Source: Octadecabacter temperatus
GTDB taxonomy: Bacteria > Pseudomonadota > Alphaproteobacteria > Rhodobacterales > Rhodobacteraceae
Direction of reading: 5' to 3'
DNA: 64,000 nucleotides
Assembly: GCF_001187845.1 (NCBI RefSeq)
Contig: NZ_CP012160.1
Location: 744,001 to 808,000 of the forward strand
Under the pieces are notes generated by a model. The model was not told where the DNA came from. It did not search any database and was given only the letters and a program-made list of their open reading frames with translations. The position numbers and the translations under genes are program-made. Positions 8,266-16,126 of this stretch are shown piece after piece. The first letter of the stretch is position 1. Each line of letters opens with the position of its first letter.

Positions 8266-9069
8266 CTATGTGCCGACGATGAGGTTTGATGTCATTTGCT
8301 GAAATAGGGCGATAACGCTTTGTGCGGTAATACGTCCGGTCGCTGGGTTTTCGTCGCTTGGGCGGTTCTGAATAGAAACCGTGAAATCCGAACTGTCCGA
8401 TGTCACGCCGACGGTGTGTAGGTTATGGCTAAGGGACGGGTCGGCCCAAATTTCCATCTTAGTGCGCTCTGGTCCTAACCCTGCAAGGCTGAGGGCGGCG
8501 GCGACATTGACGTTGGCGGGAAACTCCTTCGCGATCTCGCTGACGCTTCCGGCCATAAGGCGATATGGTTCCTTGATTTTCGTTAAATCAACGTCGACTT
8601 TCGCAAGGTAGGGGGCGTTCAATAGGCCCGCGACGGGTTTAGACGTTTTGATGGTGACGGACTTTAACTCGCCGACGGCGACGGCCTTAAGCGCATCGAT
8701 ACCAAGCATCGCGCCGGACGGGACGATGATCCGCGCACCGGTTTCTTTGGCCCGTTCAATCAAATCAGCGCGACCAAGAAGTTGGCTTGCCGACAGTACG
8801 ACGAGGGTCTTTCCAGCTTCAATCACCGGATCCGCGATGTCTGCGAACCTTGCTGGGGGAAGGCATTCCACTACGATGTCACAATGGTCCGCGATGCTAT
8901 CCATGCCATAGATCGGCACAGGTGTAGTGAGCGCCTTGTTCAGCTCAGCACCACGGCTGTCAGAACTTGCGCAAAAGCCCGCAAACTCCAACCCCTGTAA
9001 TGTCCCGCGATCCAAAGCCTTGGCCACGCTTAGTCCCACAGCGCCCATTCCTGCAATTCCGACTTTCAT
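8266..9069 (-). CDS. Aspartate dehydrogenase family protein (NadX-like)
   Basis: 267 residues, the size of archaeal and bacterial L-aspartate dehydrogenases. N-terminal Rossmann motif GIAGMGAVGLSVA, then CDIVVECLPP, the IIVPSGAMLGIDALKA block (active-site region) and FPANVNVAAALSLAG plus IWADP near the end, all typical of the family that interconverts L-aspartate and iminoaspartate with NAD(P). It overlaps the stop codon of the upstream aminotransferase gene by four bases, so the two are translationally coupled. Unlike NadX for NAD synthesis, there is no nadA or nadC here; related proteins occur in catabolic clusters with amino acid-like substrates. Exact substrate unknown. Confidence 0.82.
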   Translation of the reverse strand: MKVGIAGMGAVGLSVAKALDRGTLQGLEFAGFCASSDSRGAELNKALTTPVPIYGMDSIADHCDIVVECLPPARFADIADPVIEAGKTLVVLSASQLLGRADLIERAKETGARIIVPSGAMLGIDALKAVAVGELKSVTIKTSKPVAGLLNAPYLAKVDVDLTKIKEPYRLMAGSVSEIAKEFPANVNVAAALSLAGLGPERTKMEIWADPSLSHNLHTVGVTSDSSDFTVSIQNRPSDENPATGRITAQSVIALFQQMTSNLIVGT

Positions 9070-10280
9070 GCGCGATACCTTTCAACCATTTCGACAATCC
9101 GGTGCGCCGCTGCGACCGCTGCCTTGTGATCTTGCGAGAAGTTTAGCCGGATGCTGTTGACCGTGTGTGGGCTGAATTCGGCGCCCGGTGTCACTGTCAC
9201 ATTAGCCTGACTGCGCAATAGCCGTGTGAAAACCTCGGGCTCATGAATCAGTGGAGGCAGCTTTGGGAAAATGTAGCTTCCGCCTTGCGGTGCGGCGGTT
9301 TCCAAACCTGCATCGCGAAACACCTTTAGCAGGTCATCACGGATCGCTTGGTGCTGGGCTATCCGGTTCGCCAACCAGCCGTCGGGTTCATTGAACCAGG
9401 TCGACAACGCCGCCTGATTGTAACCAGCTGCGCGCAAGGACACGATAGCCTGTAGCTTTTCCATGCGTTCGATCAGCTTGGCTGACCCAAACGCCACGCC
9501 AAGGCGGAAACCACTTAGCGATTCAGTTTTGGACGGCCCCATGATCGTGATGATGTTTTCGGGGCACGACGCGCTGGCGCGTAGGTGGCAGTATGTTTCG
9601 CCCTCATAAAGTAAACGCGAATACAGCTGGTCCACGATGACCGTTACGTCATAGCGCGATGCCAATTCCGCAATCTGGTCAATCGCTGATTTGGAATAGA
9701 TCAAGCCAGTCGGGTTGTTCGGTGTCGAAAACACCATGACCCGCGTGCCGGCTTTGAACGCCGTTTCGAGCACGTTTAAGTCTGGCCCATTGTTGTCTGA
9801 AGCCGCACCGTAAGTGAGGGGGATTGGCACGACCTCTCCATTGAAGAACCGCACCAGTTTGCGGTTGGCAAAATAGTCAGGTTCGACAACGGCGACTTTG
9901 GTTCCAACTTCAACTACCGACCCAAGCGCAAGGAATAGCGCGCCCTGTGTTCCGGGTGTGATGATCAGTTCCTGATCCGCCGTAAGCGGCGCGCCGGTGA
10001 ACGTAGCGATGCGCGCGGCAACGTCATTGCGGATGTCCGCGTCGCCCCGATATTCGGTATAGGCTTGTTGACCGCCGCGATCATAGCCTTCCTGCCACGC
10101 CTCAAGTGCGCCAGGTGTCGGTGCAAAGGCGTCAACATCTCCGTGTGAAAAATCCACAGGAACGCCGTCAATATTTTCGCCACGGGTTAAGGCGGCCAAT
10201 GCACTGTTGTCCTGTCGAACCTCTTGCCCCGGAGCGCTATCCGCACCCAGTTCCATAAATTTCTTATCCAGCGCGTCCAT
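9066..10280 (-). CDS. PLP-dependent aminotransferase, class I/II (aspartate aminotransferase-like fold)
   Basis: 404 residues, fold type I. The pyridoxal-phosphate lysine is in GPSKTESLSGFRLGVAFGS; the substrate-pocket Asn-Pro is in FSTPNNPTGLIYS; the Asp/Tyr pair is in VIVDQLYSRLLYEGE; the C-terminal carboxylate-binding Arg is in SIRLNFSQ. This is a complete aminotransferase whose amino donor and acceptor cannot be read from sequence. The ATG at 10280 follows a GAGAG site. It is the first gene of a two-gene minus-strand operon with the aspartate-dehydrogenase-like enzyme, facing the Gfo/Idh/MocA gene at 10619. The pair suggests interconversion of a 2-oxo and 2-amino acid. Confidence 0.88.
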   Translation of the reverse strand: MDALDKKFMELGADSAPGQEVRQDNSALAALTRGENIDGVPVDFSHGDVDAFAPTPGALEAWQEGYDRGGQQAYTEYRGDADIRNDVAARIATFTGAPLTADQELIITPGTQGALFLALGSVVEVGTKVAVVEPDYFANRKLVRFFNGEVVPIPLTYGAASDNNGPDLNVLETAFKAGTRVMVFSTPNNPTGLIYSKSAIDQIAELASRYDVTVIVDQLYSRLLYEGETYCHLRASASCPENIITIMGPSKTESLSGFRLGVAFGSAKLIERMEKLQAIVSLRAAGYNQAALSTWFNEPDGWLANRIAQHQAIRDDLLKVFRDAGLETAAPQGGSYIFPKLPPLIHEPEVFTRLLRSQANVTVTPGAEFSPHTVNSIRLNFSQDHKAAVAAAHRIVEMVERYRA

Positions 10281-10618
10281 AGGTTCACTCTCATTTTGCG
10301 GGGGTATTCGTGTCTGAATTCAACATTTGCGACTTTTCGAGCGAGCGCAAGGCGGGCGGTTCCGCCAGTCCCTGTGTTATGGCCGTAAACGCGTATCTGG
10401 GAAAGCTACTTGGTTCGTTCGATCGGGTACGTGCTGGACGAAAGGATAGGCGGAAGCATTAAGTTTTAAACGCGTTTGGCCGTTTGTTGCGTTTAACTGA
10501 TTGGTCGTGTGTCGGGTGGGCTAACGTAAGGCCAACAGATTTGTTGCTACCGGCGATCATATCAAATGATTGGTGCGCTCAGTGTTTGCCCGTAAATTTG
10601 CACGACAGGGGAGAATTT
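10281..10618. promoter_or_regulatory. Divergent intergenic region, 338 bp
   Basis: Lies between the aminotransferase operon (minus) and the Gfo/Idh/MocA gene (plus) and must hold both promoters. A 10-bp palindrome AAACGCGTTT sits at 10468-10477. A short open frame at 10310-10462 is described separately. No operator matching the island B palindrome is present, so this divergon is probably under a different regulator, possibly the GntR at 7542. Confidence 0.45.
10310..10462 (+). other. Possible small or remnant reading frame (50 codons)
   Basis: Opens with GTG at 10310 (with a GGGGG run upstream) and ends with TAA at 10462. The 50-residue product has balanced, protein-like composition with a helix-forming middle (VMAVNAYLGKLLGSFDRVRAG) and a basic end (RKDRRKH). 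I do not recognise it. It may be the C-terminal remnant of a lost gene or simply an open intergenic frame; nothing but composition supports translation. Confidence 0.2.
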
Positions 10619-11602
10619 ATGAAAGCGGCATTGATTGGTTATGGATGGTGGGGGCAGCATTTAGCGCCGCGGATCGCCGAGAATGAAAACATGTCTTTGA
10701 CGGGGATTTGCGCCCCAGAATTGACGTCATCCACAACGCCGGAAGGCTACCACGTCTATCCGAATTACGAGGCAGTCCTCGCGGATGAAACTGTCGATGC
10801 CGTGATCCTGACAAGCCCGAACCAATTTCATGAACCACAAACAGTTAGCGCCGCGGCTGCGGGTAAGCATGTGTTTTGTGAAAAACCGTTTTCCTTAGAT
10901 GGCGCGTCCGCACGCCGGATGGCGGCTGCGATTGATGAGCACGGCGTTCAACTTGCCATCGGGCATGAGCGGCGGTTTGAACCAGGAATGCGCGCCCTGT
11001 CAGAGATGGTGGAAACCGGTGCGCTGGGCACGATCATGCATGCGGAAGCGGCGTTCAGCCACGACAAGCTAATCGGCGTCCCATTGGACAATTGGCGCAC
11101 GAAAAAAACGACAGCACCAGCGGCAGGAATGACCGGAATGGGCATTCATTTAACGGATGCCTTCATCGGCATGTTCGGCCCCGTCGAAGTGGTTCAGGCC
11201 CTAACGGCAGACCGCGTTTTAGGCTGGGAAACAGGCGATCTGGTGTCTGTTCAACTTGGGTTTAAGGCAGGGATGACGGCAACGTTGTCGGCTGTTTTGA
11301 AGACTCCGCATTTCATTCGATGCCACGTCTTCGGGTCTGATCGTTGGGCCGAAGTCCGCAATGACACGCACCCCGATACACCGGGTGGCTTTGCGCATTT
11401 GTCCGTCAGCGAAACAGGCAAGCCGATAGATACTAAATCCTTCCCGTGGGAGGACACAGTGGTTCATAACCTCGAAGCGTTTGCCGCTGCTATAGACGGG
11501 CGTGCGCCGTACCCAATTCCCGTGAGCGACATGGTTCACAACATCGAGGTGCTGGAGGCCATCGCACAAGCGGCGGAAACCAGAGAAACAGTTCGGCTGT
11601 GA
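10619..11602 (+). CDS. Gfo/Idh/MocA family oxidoreductase (island A)
   Basis: 327 residues from the ATG at 10619, chosen because GGGGAG lies five bases upstream and the protein then begins directly with the Rossmann strand (ALIGYGWWGQHLAPR, GxGxxG). The family lysine is in KHVFCEKPFSLD. The C-terminal alpha/beta half (from about residue 125) includes GMTGMGIHLTDAFIGMFGPVE. Such enzymes oxidise or reduce a hydroxyl or imine on sugars, inositols and ring compounds with NAD(P). It heads the plus-strand group with the lactonase-like and 3-hydroxyisobutyrate-dehydrogenase-like genes. Substrate unknown. Confidence 0.87.
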   Translation: MKAALIGYGWWGQHLAPRIAENENMSLTGICAPELTSSTTPEGYHVYPNYEAVLADETVDAVILTSPNQFHEPQTVSAAAAGKHVFCEKPFSLDGASARRMAAAIDEHGVQLAIGHERRFEPGMRALSEMVETGALGTIMHAEAAFSHDKLIGVPLDNWRTKKTTAPAAGMTGMGIHLTDAFIGMFGPVEVVQALTADRVLGWETGDLVSVQLGFKAGMTATLSAVLKTPHFIRCHVFGSDRWAEVRNDTHPDTPGGFAHLSVSETGKPIDTKSFPWEDTVVHNLEAFAAAIDGRAPYPIPVSDMVHNIEVLEAIAQAAETRETVRL

Positions 11603-11706
11603 TGGTCTGAAAAGCGCGACGATAAGCTGCGTTAGATCAGCTAGCTTTTGCAAGGCAAGCCCAGCCAAAAGGCGTCATTCGACGCCGACCCCAAGGAGTA
11701 AACACG

Positions 11707-12501
11707 ATGAACCAAAGCATTAAACTTGCGTCCGGCGTGACGTTGAATACAAAAATCGATGGCCCTGACACTGCGCCTTGGTTGATCTTGTCAAACTCTT
11801 TGGGCGCGGACTTGACCATGTGGGACGAGCAGATCGCGTTCCTGACCGCCTCTTACCGCGTATTGCGCTATGACACGCGCGGTCATGGGGCCAGTGATGT
11901 GCCGTCGGGACCGTATTCGTTTGATGGCTTGGTTGGCGATGTGATCGGCTTAATGGATGCGCTTGAGATCGAAACGGCGCATTTCATGGGGCTTTCGATG
12001 GGCGGCATGACGGGGCTTGGATTGTCGCTGAACCATGCCGACAGAATTACGCGCGTGGTCTGTGCGGATGGCCGCGCGGATGCGCCGGCGCCGTTTGTTG
12101 CGATGTGGGACCAGCGAATGGCCGCCGTTGCCGATGGCGGGCTTGAGGCTATTGCAGACGGAACGTTGGGGACGTGGCTAACGGCTGATTGGCAAGCCGC
12201 GAACCCTGCGCGGACGAAATCCGTGCGGGACATGGTAACGGCGACGAACGTGGATGGGTACATCGCCTGTTGTAAGGCTTTGCAGAAACTGGATTACCTC
12301 AAGTCGCTTGGCGATGTGAAAATTCCGGTTCTGTTTGTCGGTGGACGCGAAGACGTTGGTGCATCGCCCGAGACGATGGGCGCAATGGCAGCGGCGACAC
12401 CTGGTGGAAAATATATCGAAATTGCGGACGCGGCCCATGTAGCAAACATCAACGCGCCAGAGGCGTTCAATGCGTCCATCAAAAGGTTTCTTGACCTATA
12501 G
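11707..12501 (+). CDS. Alpha/beta hydrolase, 3-oxoadipate enol-lactonase-like (PcaD type)
   Basis: 264 residues, the usual PcaD length. Catalytic triad visible: nucleophile S97 in MGLSMGG, D216 in GGREDVG, H244 in DAAHVANIN. The oxyanion-hole region is ILSNSLGADLTMWD and the strand after it RVLRYDTRGHGASDVP is characteristic of enol-lactonases, which open 3-oxoadipate enol-lactone to 3-oxoadipate. AAGGAG precedes the ATG. With an intradiol dioxygenase in the same island a muconate-lactone route is suggested, but no muconate cycloisomerase or muconolactone isomerase is in the window, so it may hydrolyse a different lactone or ester. Confidence 0.8.
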   Translation: MNQSIKLASGVTLNTKIDGPDTAPWLILSNSLGADLTMWDEQIAFLTASYRVLRYDTRGHGASDVPSGPYSFDGLVGDVIGLMDALEIETAHFMGLSMGGMTGLGLSLNHADRITRVVCADGRADAPAPFVAMWDQRMAAVADGGLEAIADGTLGTWLTADWQAANPARTKSVRDMVTATNVDGYIACCKALQKLDYLKSLGDVKIPVLFVGGREDVGASPETMGAMAAATPGGKYIEIADAAHVANINAPEAFNASIKRFLDL

Positions 12502-12534
12502 GTCAATCTGGTTCGCACATAAAAGGAAGCGCAT

Positions 12535-13404
12535 ATGGCACAGACTGTAGGGGTGATCGGCCTTGGAAATATGGGCCGTGGCATTGCTAAAAACATCGCG
12601 CAGGGCGGGCATCGGTTGCTTGTCTGGGACGCGATGGCGGACGCACGCGACGGGCTTGCAGACCTTGGTCAGGCAGCGACACCTGCGGACATGGCAGCGC
12701 AAGCGGATGTCATTATTTTCGTCGTCCCCGGGTCAGAGCAAATCGAAAGTATCCTTCCGGATATCTTAAACGCGGCGAAGGCTGATTTGATTTTGTGGGA
12801 CTTCACCACGTCAGACCCGACCCACACCAAACAACTGGCTATTCAAGCCAATGAAGTCGGTGTCGGGTACATGGACGCAGGCATGACGGGTGGTGGTGCT
12901 AAAGGGGCCGATGACGGCACAATGACCTTGATGATCGGCGGACCGGTTGAGCTGTTTGAGGCCTCACAACCTGTGCTGAACTCTTGCGCTGGTGAACTAA
13001 TTTATCTTGGGCCGTCTGGGGCAGGGCACACGATGAAGGTGGTTCACAACCTCATTACACACACCAACTTTCTGGCCTGTTCCGAGGCAGGGCAACTGGC
13101 CGAGGCGGCGGGTATCGACCTCGCAGATATGATCAAGGTGTTTAACGCCGGAAATGCCCGCAGCTTTATATCCGAGCGCCGCTTTCCAGATCATATCCTC
13201 TCGGAAACATGGGATGGCCGTTCGCGCATTTTCAATTTGCGCAAAGATGTTGGAATGGCGGTCTCGCTGTCCAAAGAAGTCGGAAGCCCGATGCGGATCG
13301 GGCATCAGACGCTCGCATGGATTCAAGCGGCAGTTGATGCGGGAATGGAAGAAGAAGATTTCACACGGATGTATCCAGCGTTGGGCGACTTGGCGGACAA
13401 GTAA
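12535..13404 (+). CDS. NAD(P)-dependent beta-hydroxyacid dehydrogenase (3-hydroxyisobutyrate dehydrogenase/GarR family)
   Basis: 289 residues. Rossmann motif VIGLGNMGRGIAKN at 6-20, substrate-binding block DAGMTGGGAKGADDGTMTLMIGG (114-136), catalytic K168 in GAGHTMKVVHNL, and the C-terminal helical domain with FNLRKDVGMAVSLSKE. All motifs of the family are intact. It oxidises a beta-hydroxy acid to a semialdehyde or oxo acid, or the reverse (tartronate semialdehyde reductase type). It starts 33 bp after the lactonase-like gene with AAGGAAG before the ATG, so it shares that transcript. A truncated relative lies at 14175-14354. Confidence 0.87.
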   Translation: MAQTVGVIGLGNMGRGIAKNIAQGGHRLLVWDAMADARDGLADLGQAATPADMAAQADVIIFVVPGSEQIESILPDILNAAKADLILWDFTTSDPTHTKQLAIQANEVGVGYMDAGMTGGGAKGADDGTMTLMIGGPVELFEASQPVLNSCAGELIYLGPSGAGHTMKVVHNLITHTNFLACSEAGQLAEAAGIDLADMIKVFNAGNARSFISERRFPDHILSETWDGRSRIFNLRKDVGMAVSLSKEVGSPMRIGHQTLAWIQAAVDAGMEEEDFTRMYPALGDLADK

Positions 13405-13431
13405 GTCGCGCGAGCAAGCGCCACGGCGGCA

Positions 13432-14178
13432 CTAAAGTATGTTCACGAGGGTCAGACGTAGGCCAAGCGCGAGGATCGTCCAGAGAAGGGCCGTGCGAAA
13501 GACACGTTCGCTTAGCTTTGGTCTGATCCAAGCGCCAATTCGAAATCCAGCCAGCGAGACAAACACCGCACAGATCGAAAGCGAGAGCGTGACGTTGTTT
13601 AGGACGCTGGCAGTCGACAATCCGGCGACAAGTCCGACGCCGCTGGTAAAAAACATGAAGCCAGCCGCTGCCATGAATTCTTCGCGCGGCATCTTCAACG
13701 CAACCGCGTAAACCATCACCGGGGCCGTCACAGCAGCAATTCCGCCAATCACACCTGAGACAATCCCGACACCGATTTGCCAGTGCGGGCTTTCCTTTGC
13801 CGGAATGTTGAGTTTGAACAACGACGACAAGGCGAACAGCGTCAGTGACAGGCCAACGATAATGTTGATCCAGCGGCTGGGGACATCGGCGGCAAGCTGC
13901 GCGACGATAAAGGTGGTGACGAGGATCACACTGCCCGCAAGCAAGAACCGGCGCACAATGGGCTGCCAGCCTTTGACAGTGAAAAACTGCATGAAATTTG
14001 TCAGTAAGATCGGGATTGCAAGAATAGCGACACCAAAGGACGAGTCGATAAAGATCGGAAATACAGACATCGCGAAGGCCGGGAACCCGACACCGAGTGA
14101 CCCCTTAATCGTCCCTGCAATCAAGAAAACGATCATGATCGCAACCATAATGATCGGTGAGGGGAAGCCTGTAATCAT
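13432..14178 (-). CDS. TauE/SafE family membrane exporter
   Basis: 248 residues, highly hydrophobic, with about eight membrane segments and the family pattern of two halves with Gly-rich starts (LIAGTIKGSLGVGFPAF near residue 20 and GIVSGVIGGIAAVTAPVMVY near 140). Members export sulfite, sulfoacetate or other organic anions, or are uncharacterised. Its ATG overlaps the stop of a short dehydrogenase remnant (ATGA), and the MBL hydrolase gene lies upstream, so all three are probably one minus-strand transcript from the operator region at 15.3-15.5 kb. No sulfonate lyase gene is in the window, so a sulfite role is not established. Confidence 0.82.
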   Translation of the reverse strand: MITGFPSPIIMVAIMIVFLIAGTIKGSLGVGFPAFAMSVFPIFIDSSFGVAILAIPILLTNFMQFFTVKGWQPIVRRFLLAGSVILVTTFIVAQLAADVPSRWINIIVGLSLTLFALSSLFKLNIPAKESPHWQIGVGIVSGVIGGIAAVTAPVMVYAVALKMPREEFMAAAGFMFFTSGVGLVAGLSTASVLNNVTLSLSICAVFVSLAGFRIGAWIRPKLSERVFRTALLWTILALGLRLTLVNIL

Positions 14179-14354
14179 TGTGCCTGCTTTGCTGCGTATA
14201 CTTCGAACAATGATGCCGTATCATGCGTTTTCAACCGTTCGCGTGCGCCACTTAATGGACCGCTCGCGCAAACTTCAAATCCCGCGGCAATGAGGTTTTT
14301 CGCATAAAAAGATCCCATGATAGCTAATCCGATAATGCCAACGCGCTCGGCCAT
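14175..14354 (-). pseudogene. Remnant of a 6-phosphogluconate/3-hydroxyisobutyrate dehydrogenase-type gene (N-terminal Rossmann part only)
   Basis: A 59-residue frame from the ATG at 14354 to a TGA that overlaps the start of the TauE gene. It begins MAERVGIIGLAIMGSFYAKN and continues LIAAGFEVCASGPLSGARER, clearly the first beta-alpha-beta unit of the beta-hydroxyacid dehydrogenase family (normally ~290 residues). The middle glycine of GLGxMG is replaced by Ala, and after about residue 44 the sequence no longer looks like the family. I read it as a gene shortened by deletion that kept its place between the MBL and TauE genes. It could still be translated because of the ATGA junction. It differs in sequence from the intact paralogue at 12535. 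Confidence 0.72.
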
Positions 14355-14372
14355 TCTAGTCTCCGTTACCGC

Positions 14373-15254
14373 TTAAATTCGGTGTTGATAGCTTGCCGGG
14401 ACCCAACGGTATTTGTCACCGCCGCGCTCGATATAACCAATGGAAGGGAAGGGCATGTGGTGGCCTGCAACCAAAATTCCGTCGGTGTGAACCATATCCA
14501 ACACGCGCTTACGCGTCGCGATAGCCATGTCTTTGTCGTCGTCAAACCCGACGGGGCTGTCAGGGTGTTCAACTGAATAAACGTAATGGTTTGCAACGTC
14601 GCCCCAGACAAGCGCGCGGTCTCCGCCGCTCTCAAGGTGATACATCATATGGCCAAGCGAATGCCCGAAGGCCGCCATGGCCGTCACACCGCTGCACACT
14701 TCGCTGCCGTCTTCGAGAAAGGTGAATTGATCCGCTAAAGGCGCGATGATCTTGAGAAAAAGATCGCGATTTTGCGCGCGCTGCGGAGGGATCGATGCGC
14801 CGCTGAACCATTCATCAAATTCACGGCGGCCAATCATCAATTGTGCGTTCGGAAAGGCGGGTTTCCCATCTTCAAGTAAGCCACCGATATGATCAGGGTG
14901 CATGTGGGTGAAGGCGATGACGTCGATGTCTTCGGGTGCGTATCCGGCCAGCGCTAGGTTTTGGCGCAAATTCCCGGCCCCTTTGTCACGGCCCATTGCG
15001 CCAAATCCGGTATCAAACAACACCAATTTAGAACCGGTATTGACCAGCGTCGGAGTGAAACCGTTTTCGATTTGCGTCGCGGGAAGGTGTGCTGCGGCCG
15101 ATATTTGCGCAATGTCTTCAGCGTTATGATCCAACAAAAAGGGCGGGCTAACTTCCATCGTTAGAGCACCGTCGCGCACGGTCGTGACGTCGGTCTCTCC
15201 GACAGTGACGCGATGGATCGGGTGCAGATACGAACCATGTAAAGGGGCAGGCAT
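14373..15254 (-). CDS. MBL-fold metallo-hydrolase
   Basis: 293 residues. The zinc motif HxHxDH is intact (H117, H119, D121, H122 in FTHMHPDHIGG), with later metal ligands in AAFGHSLGHMMYH and LVWGDVANH, and a final His in LVAGHHMPFPSIGY. The N-terminal VNTGSKLVLFDTGFGAMGRD is the entry strand of the lactonase/beta-lactamase fold. Relatives include quorum-sensing lactonases and unknown hydrolases; there is no signal peptide, so it is cytoplasmic. It is the first gene of the minus-strand group with the dehydrogenase remnant and TauE, starting 77 bp from the operator at 15332. Confidence 0.85.
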   Translation of the reverse strand: MPAPLHGSYLHPIHRVTVGETDVTTVRDGALTMEVSPPFLLDHNAEDIAQISAAAHLPATQIENGFTPTLVNTGSKLVLFDTGFGAMGRDKGAGNLRQNLALAGYAPEDIDVIAFTHMHPDHIGGLLEDGKPAFPNAQLMIGRREFDEWFSGASIPPQRAQNRDLFLKIIAPLADQFTFLEDGSEVCSGVTAMAAFGHSLGHMMYHLESGGDRALVWGDVANHYVYSVEHPDSPVGFDDDKDMAIATRKRVLDMVHTDGILVAGHHMPFPSIGYIERGGDKYRWVPASYQHRI

Positions 15255-15331
15255 AAGTGATTCCTTTTGTCGTCGCTTCTCTGGCTTTCTGACGTTTTAA
15301 GTTGCTTGCTGAGTTTTAATGTATCCACTTA

Positions 15332-15345
15332 AATGGTCAACCATT
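15332..15345. promoter_or_regulatory. Operator palindrome O1 (AATGGT-CA-ACCATT)
   Basis: A perfect 14-bp palindrome with 6-bp arms and a 2-bp centre, 77 bp upstream of the MBL gene. It has the TGGT-N-ACCA form bound by FCD-type GntR proteins, with one base fewer in the centre than PdhR sites. One of five copies, all between 15.3 and 27.3 kb and all in divergent intergenic regions. Confidence 0.75.
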
Positions 15346-15450
15346 GTTGGAAATTATTTGATTGAATCAGAGACTTCGTAAAGTAAATTAATAGAATAGT
15401 TGCCAAGTGTTGTACTGAAGTGCTTAGCTAGCCTTAGTTAAACTTTCTAC

Positions 15451-15464
15451 ATTGGTCAACCAAT
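15451..15464. promoter_or_regulatory. Operator palindrome O2 (ATTGGT-CA-ACCAAT)
   Basis: A perfect 14-bp palindrome 19 bp before the start of the AhpD-like gene, 119 bp from O1. Its position next to the ribosome binding site suggests it overlaps the transcription start of the plus-strand TTT operon and would repress when occupied. Confidence 0.75.
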
Positions 15465-15483
15465 TTGCCGGAAAAGGGTTAGA

Positions 15484-16077
15484 ATGCCATTCATTGAACC
15501 ACTGAAGATCGACGCAACTGATGAGGCGCAGGCGGATATCGCGTGGCTTGCCTCTGCCACCGGCTTTACCGCCAATTCGATGCTAACCCTGTCCTACCGC
15601 CCCGAGATTGCAAAAGCCGTACTTGACCTGATCCGTGCTGTGGTTCGAACGCCAGATGGCACGGTCGATCCTGCACTGCGTTGGATGGTGGCCCACGTCA
15701 CCAGCTTGTCCAACGGATGCAGCTACTGTTCCGCGCATACGTTCAAGAACGGCGCTGATAATGGGGTGCCGCAAGACAAGCTGGACGCGATCTGGGATTT
15801 CGAAACGTCGGATCTGTTTTCATCCGCCGAACGGGTGGCCTTGCGGATCGCGATGACGGGCGGACAGTGCCCATCCTACGCCACGCCCGAAGATATGGCG
15901 GAGCTACGTACGTATTTTTCAGATGCGCAAGTGGTTGAGATCGGGGCGGTGATTGCATTGTTCGGATTTAACAATCGCTGGAATGCCTTGATGGCCACTG
16001 ACGTGGAGCCAGAGGTGACCGATTTCCTGGAGGAGAGGAAATACAAGGGAGCAAAAGAAGCGCGGACAACCGACTGA
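15484..16077 (+). CDS. Carboxymuconolactone decarboxylase/AhpD-like family protein
   Basis: 197 residues, all-helical AhpD-like fold. The redox/proton-transfer motif is C79-x-x-C82-x-x-H85 (NGCSYCSAHTFKNGA). The segment ERVALRIAMTGGQCPSYATPEDMAEL and the GFNNRWNALMATDVEPE end fit the peroxidase-related subgroup rather than PcaC itself. It may act as a disulfide reductase or peroxidase, or a decarboxylase. It is the first gene of the plus-strand operon with tctCBA, a Gfo/Idh/MocA gene and a DctP-like gene, directly under operator O2. Confidence 0.8.
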   Translation: MPFIEPLKIDATDEAQADIAWLASATGFTANSMLTLSYRPEIAKAVLDLIRAVVRTPDGTVDPALRWMVAHVTSLSNGCSYCSAHTFKNGADNGVPQDKLDAIWDFETSDLFSSAERVALRIAMTGGQCPSYATPEDMAELRTYFSDAQVVEIGAVIALFGFNNRWNALMATDVEPEVTDFLEERKYKGAKEARTTD

Positions 16078-16126
16078 ATTGAGTAAACCGCGCCTTCGAA
16101 AAACTGACAACAAAAGGGAGAGAGAG

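Noticed and set aside
10484-10618. 45-codon N-terminal extension of the Gfo/Idh/MocA gene
   Set aside because: A good ribosome binding site and the Rossmann start point to the ATG at 10619; the extension resembles no family member.
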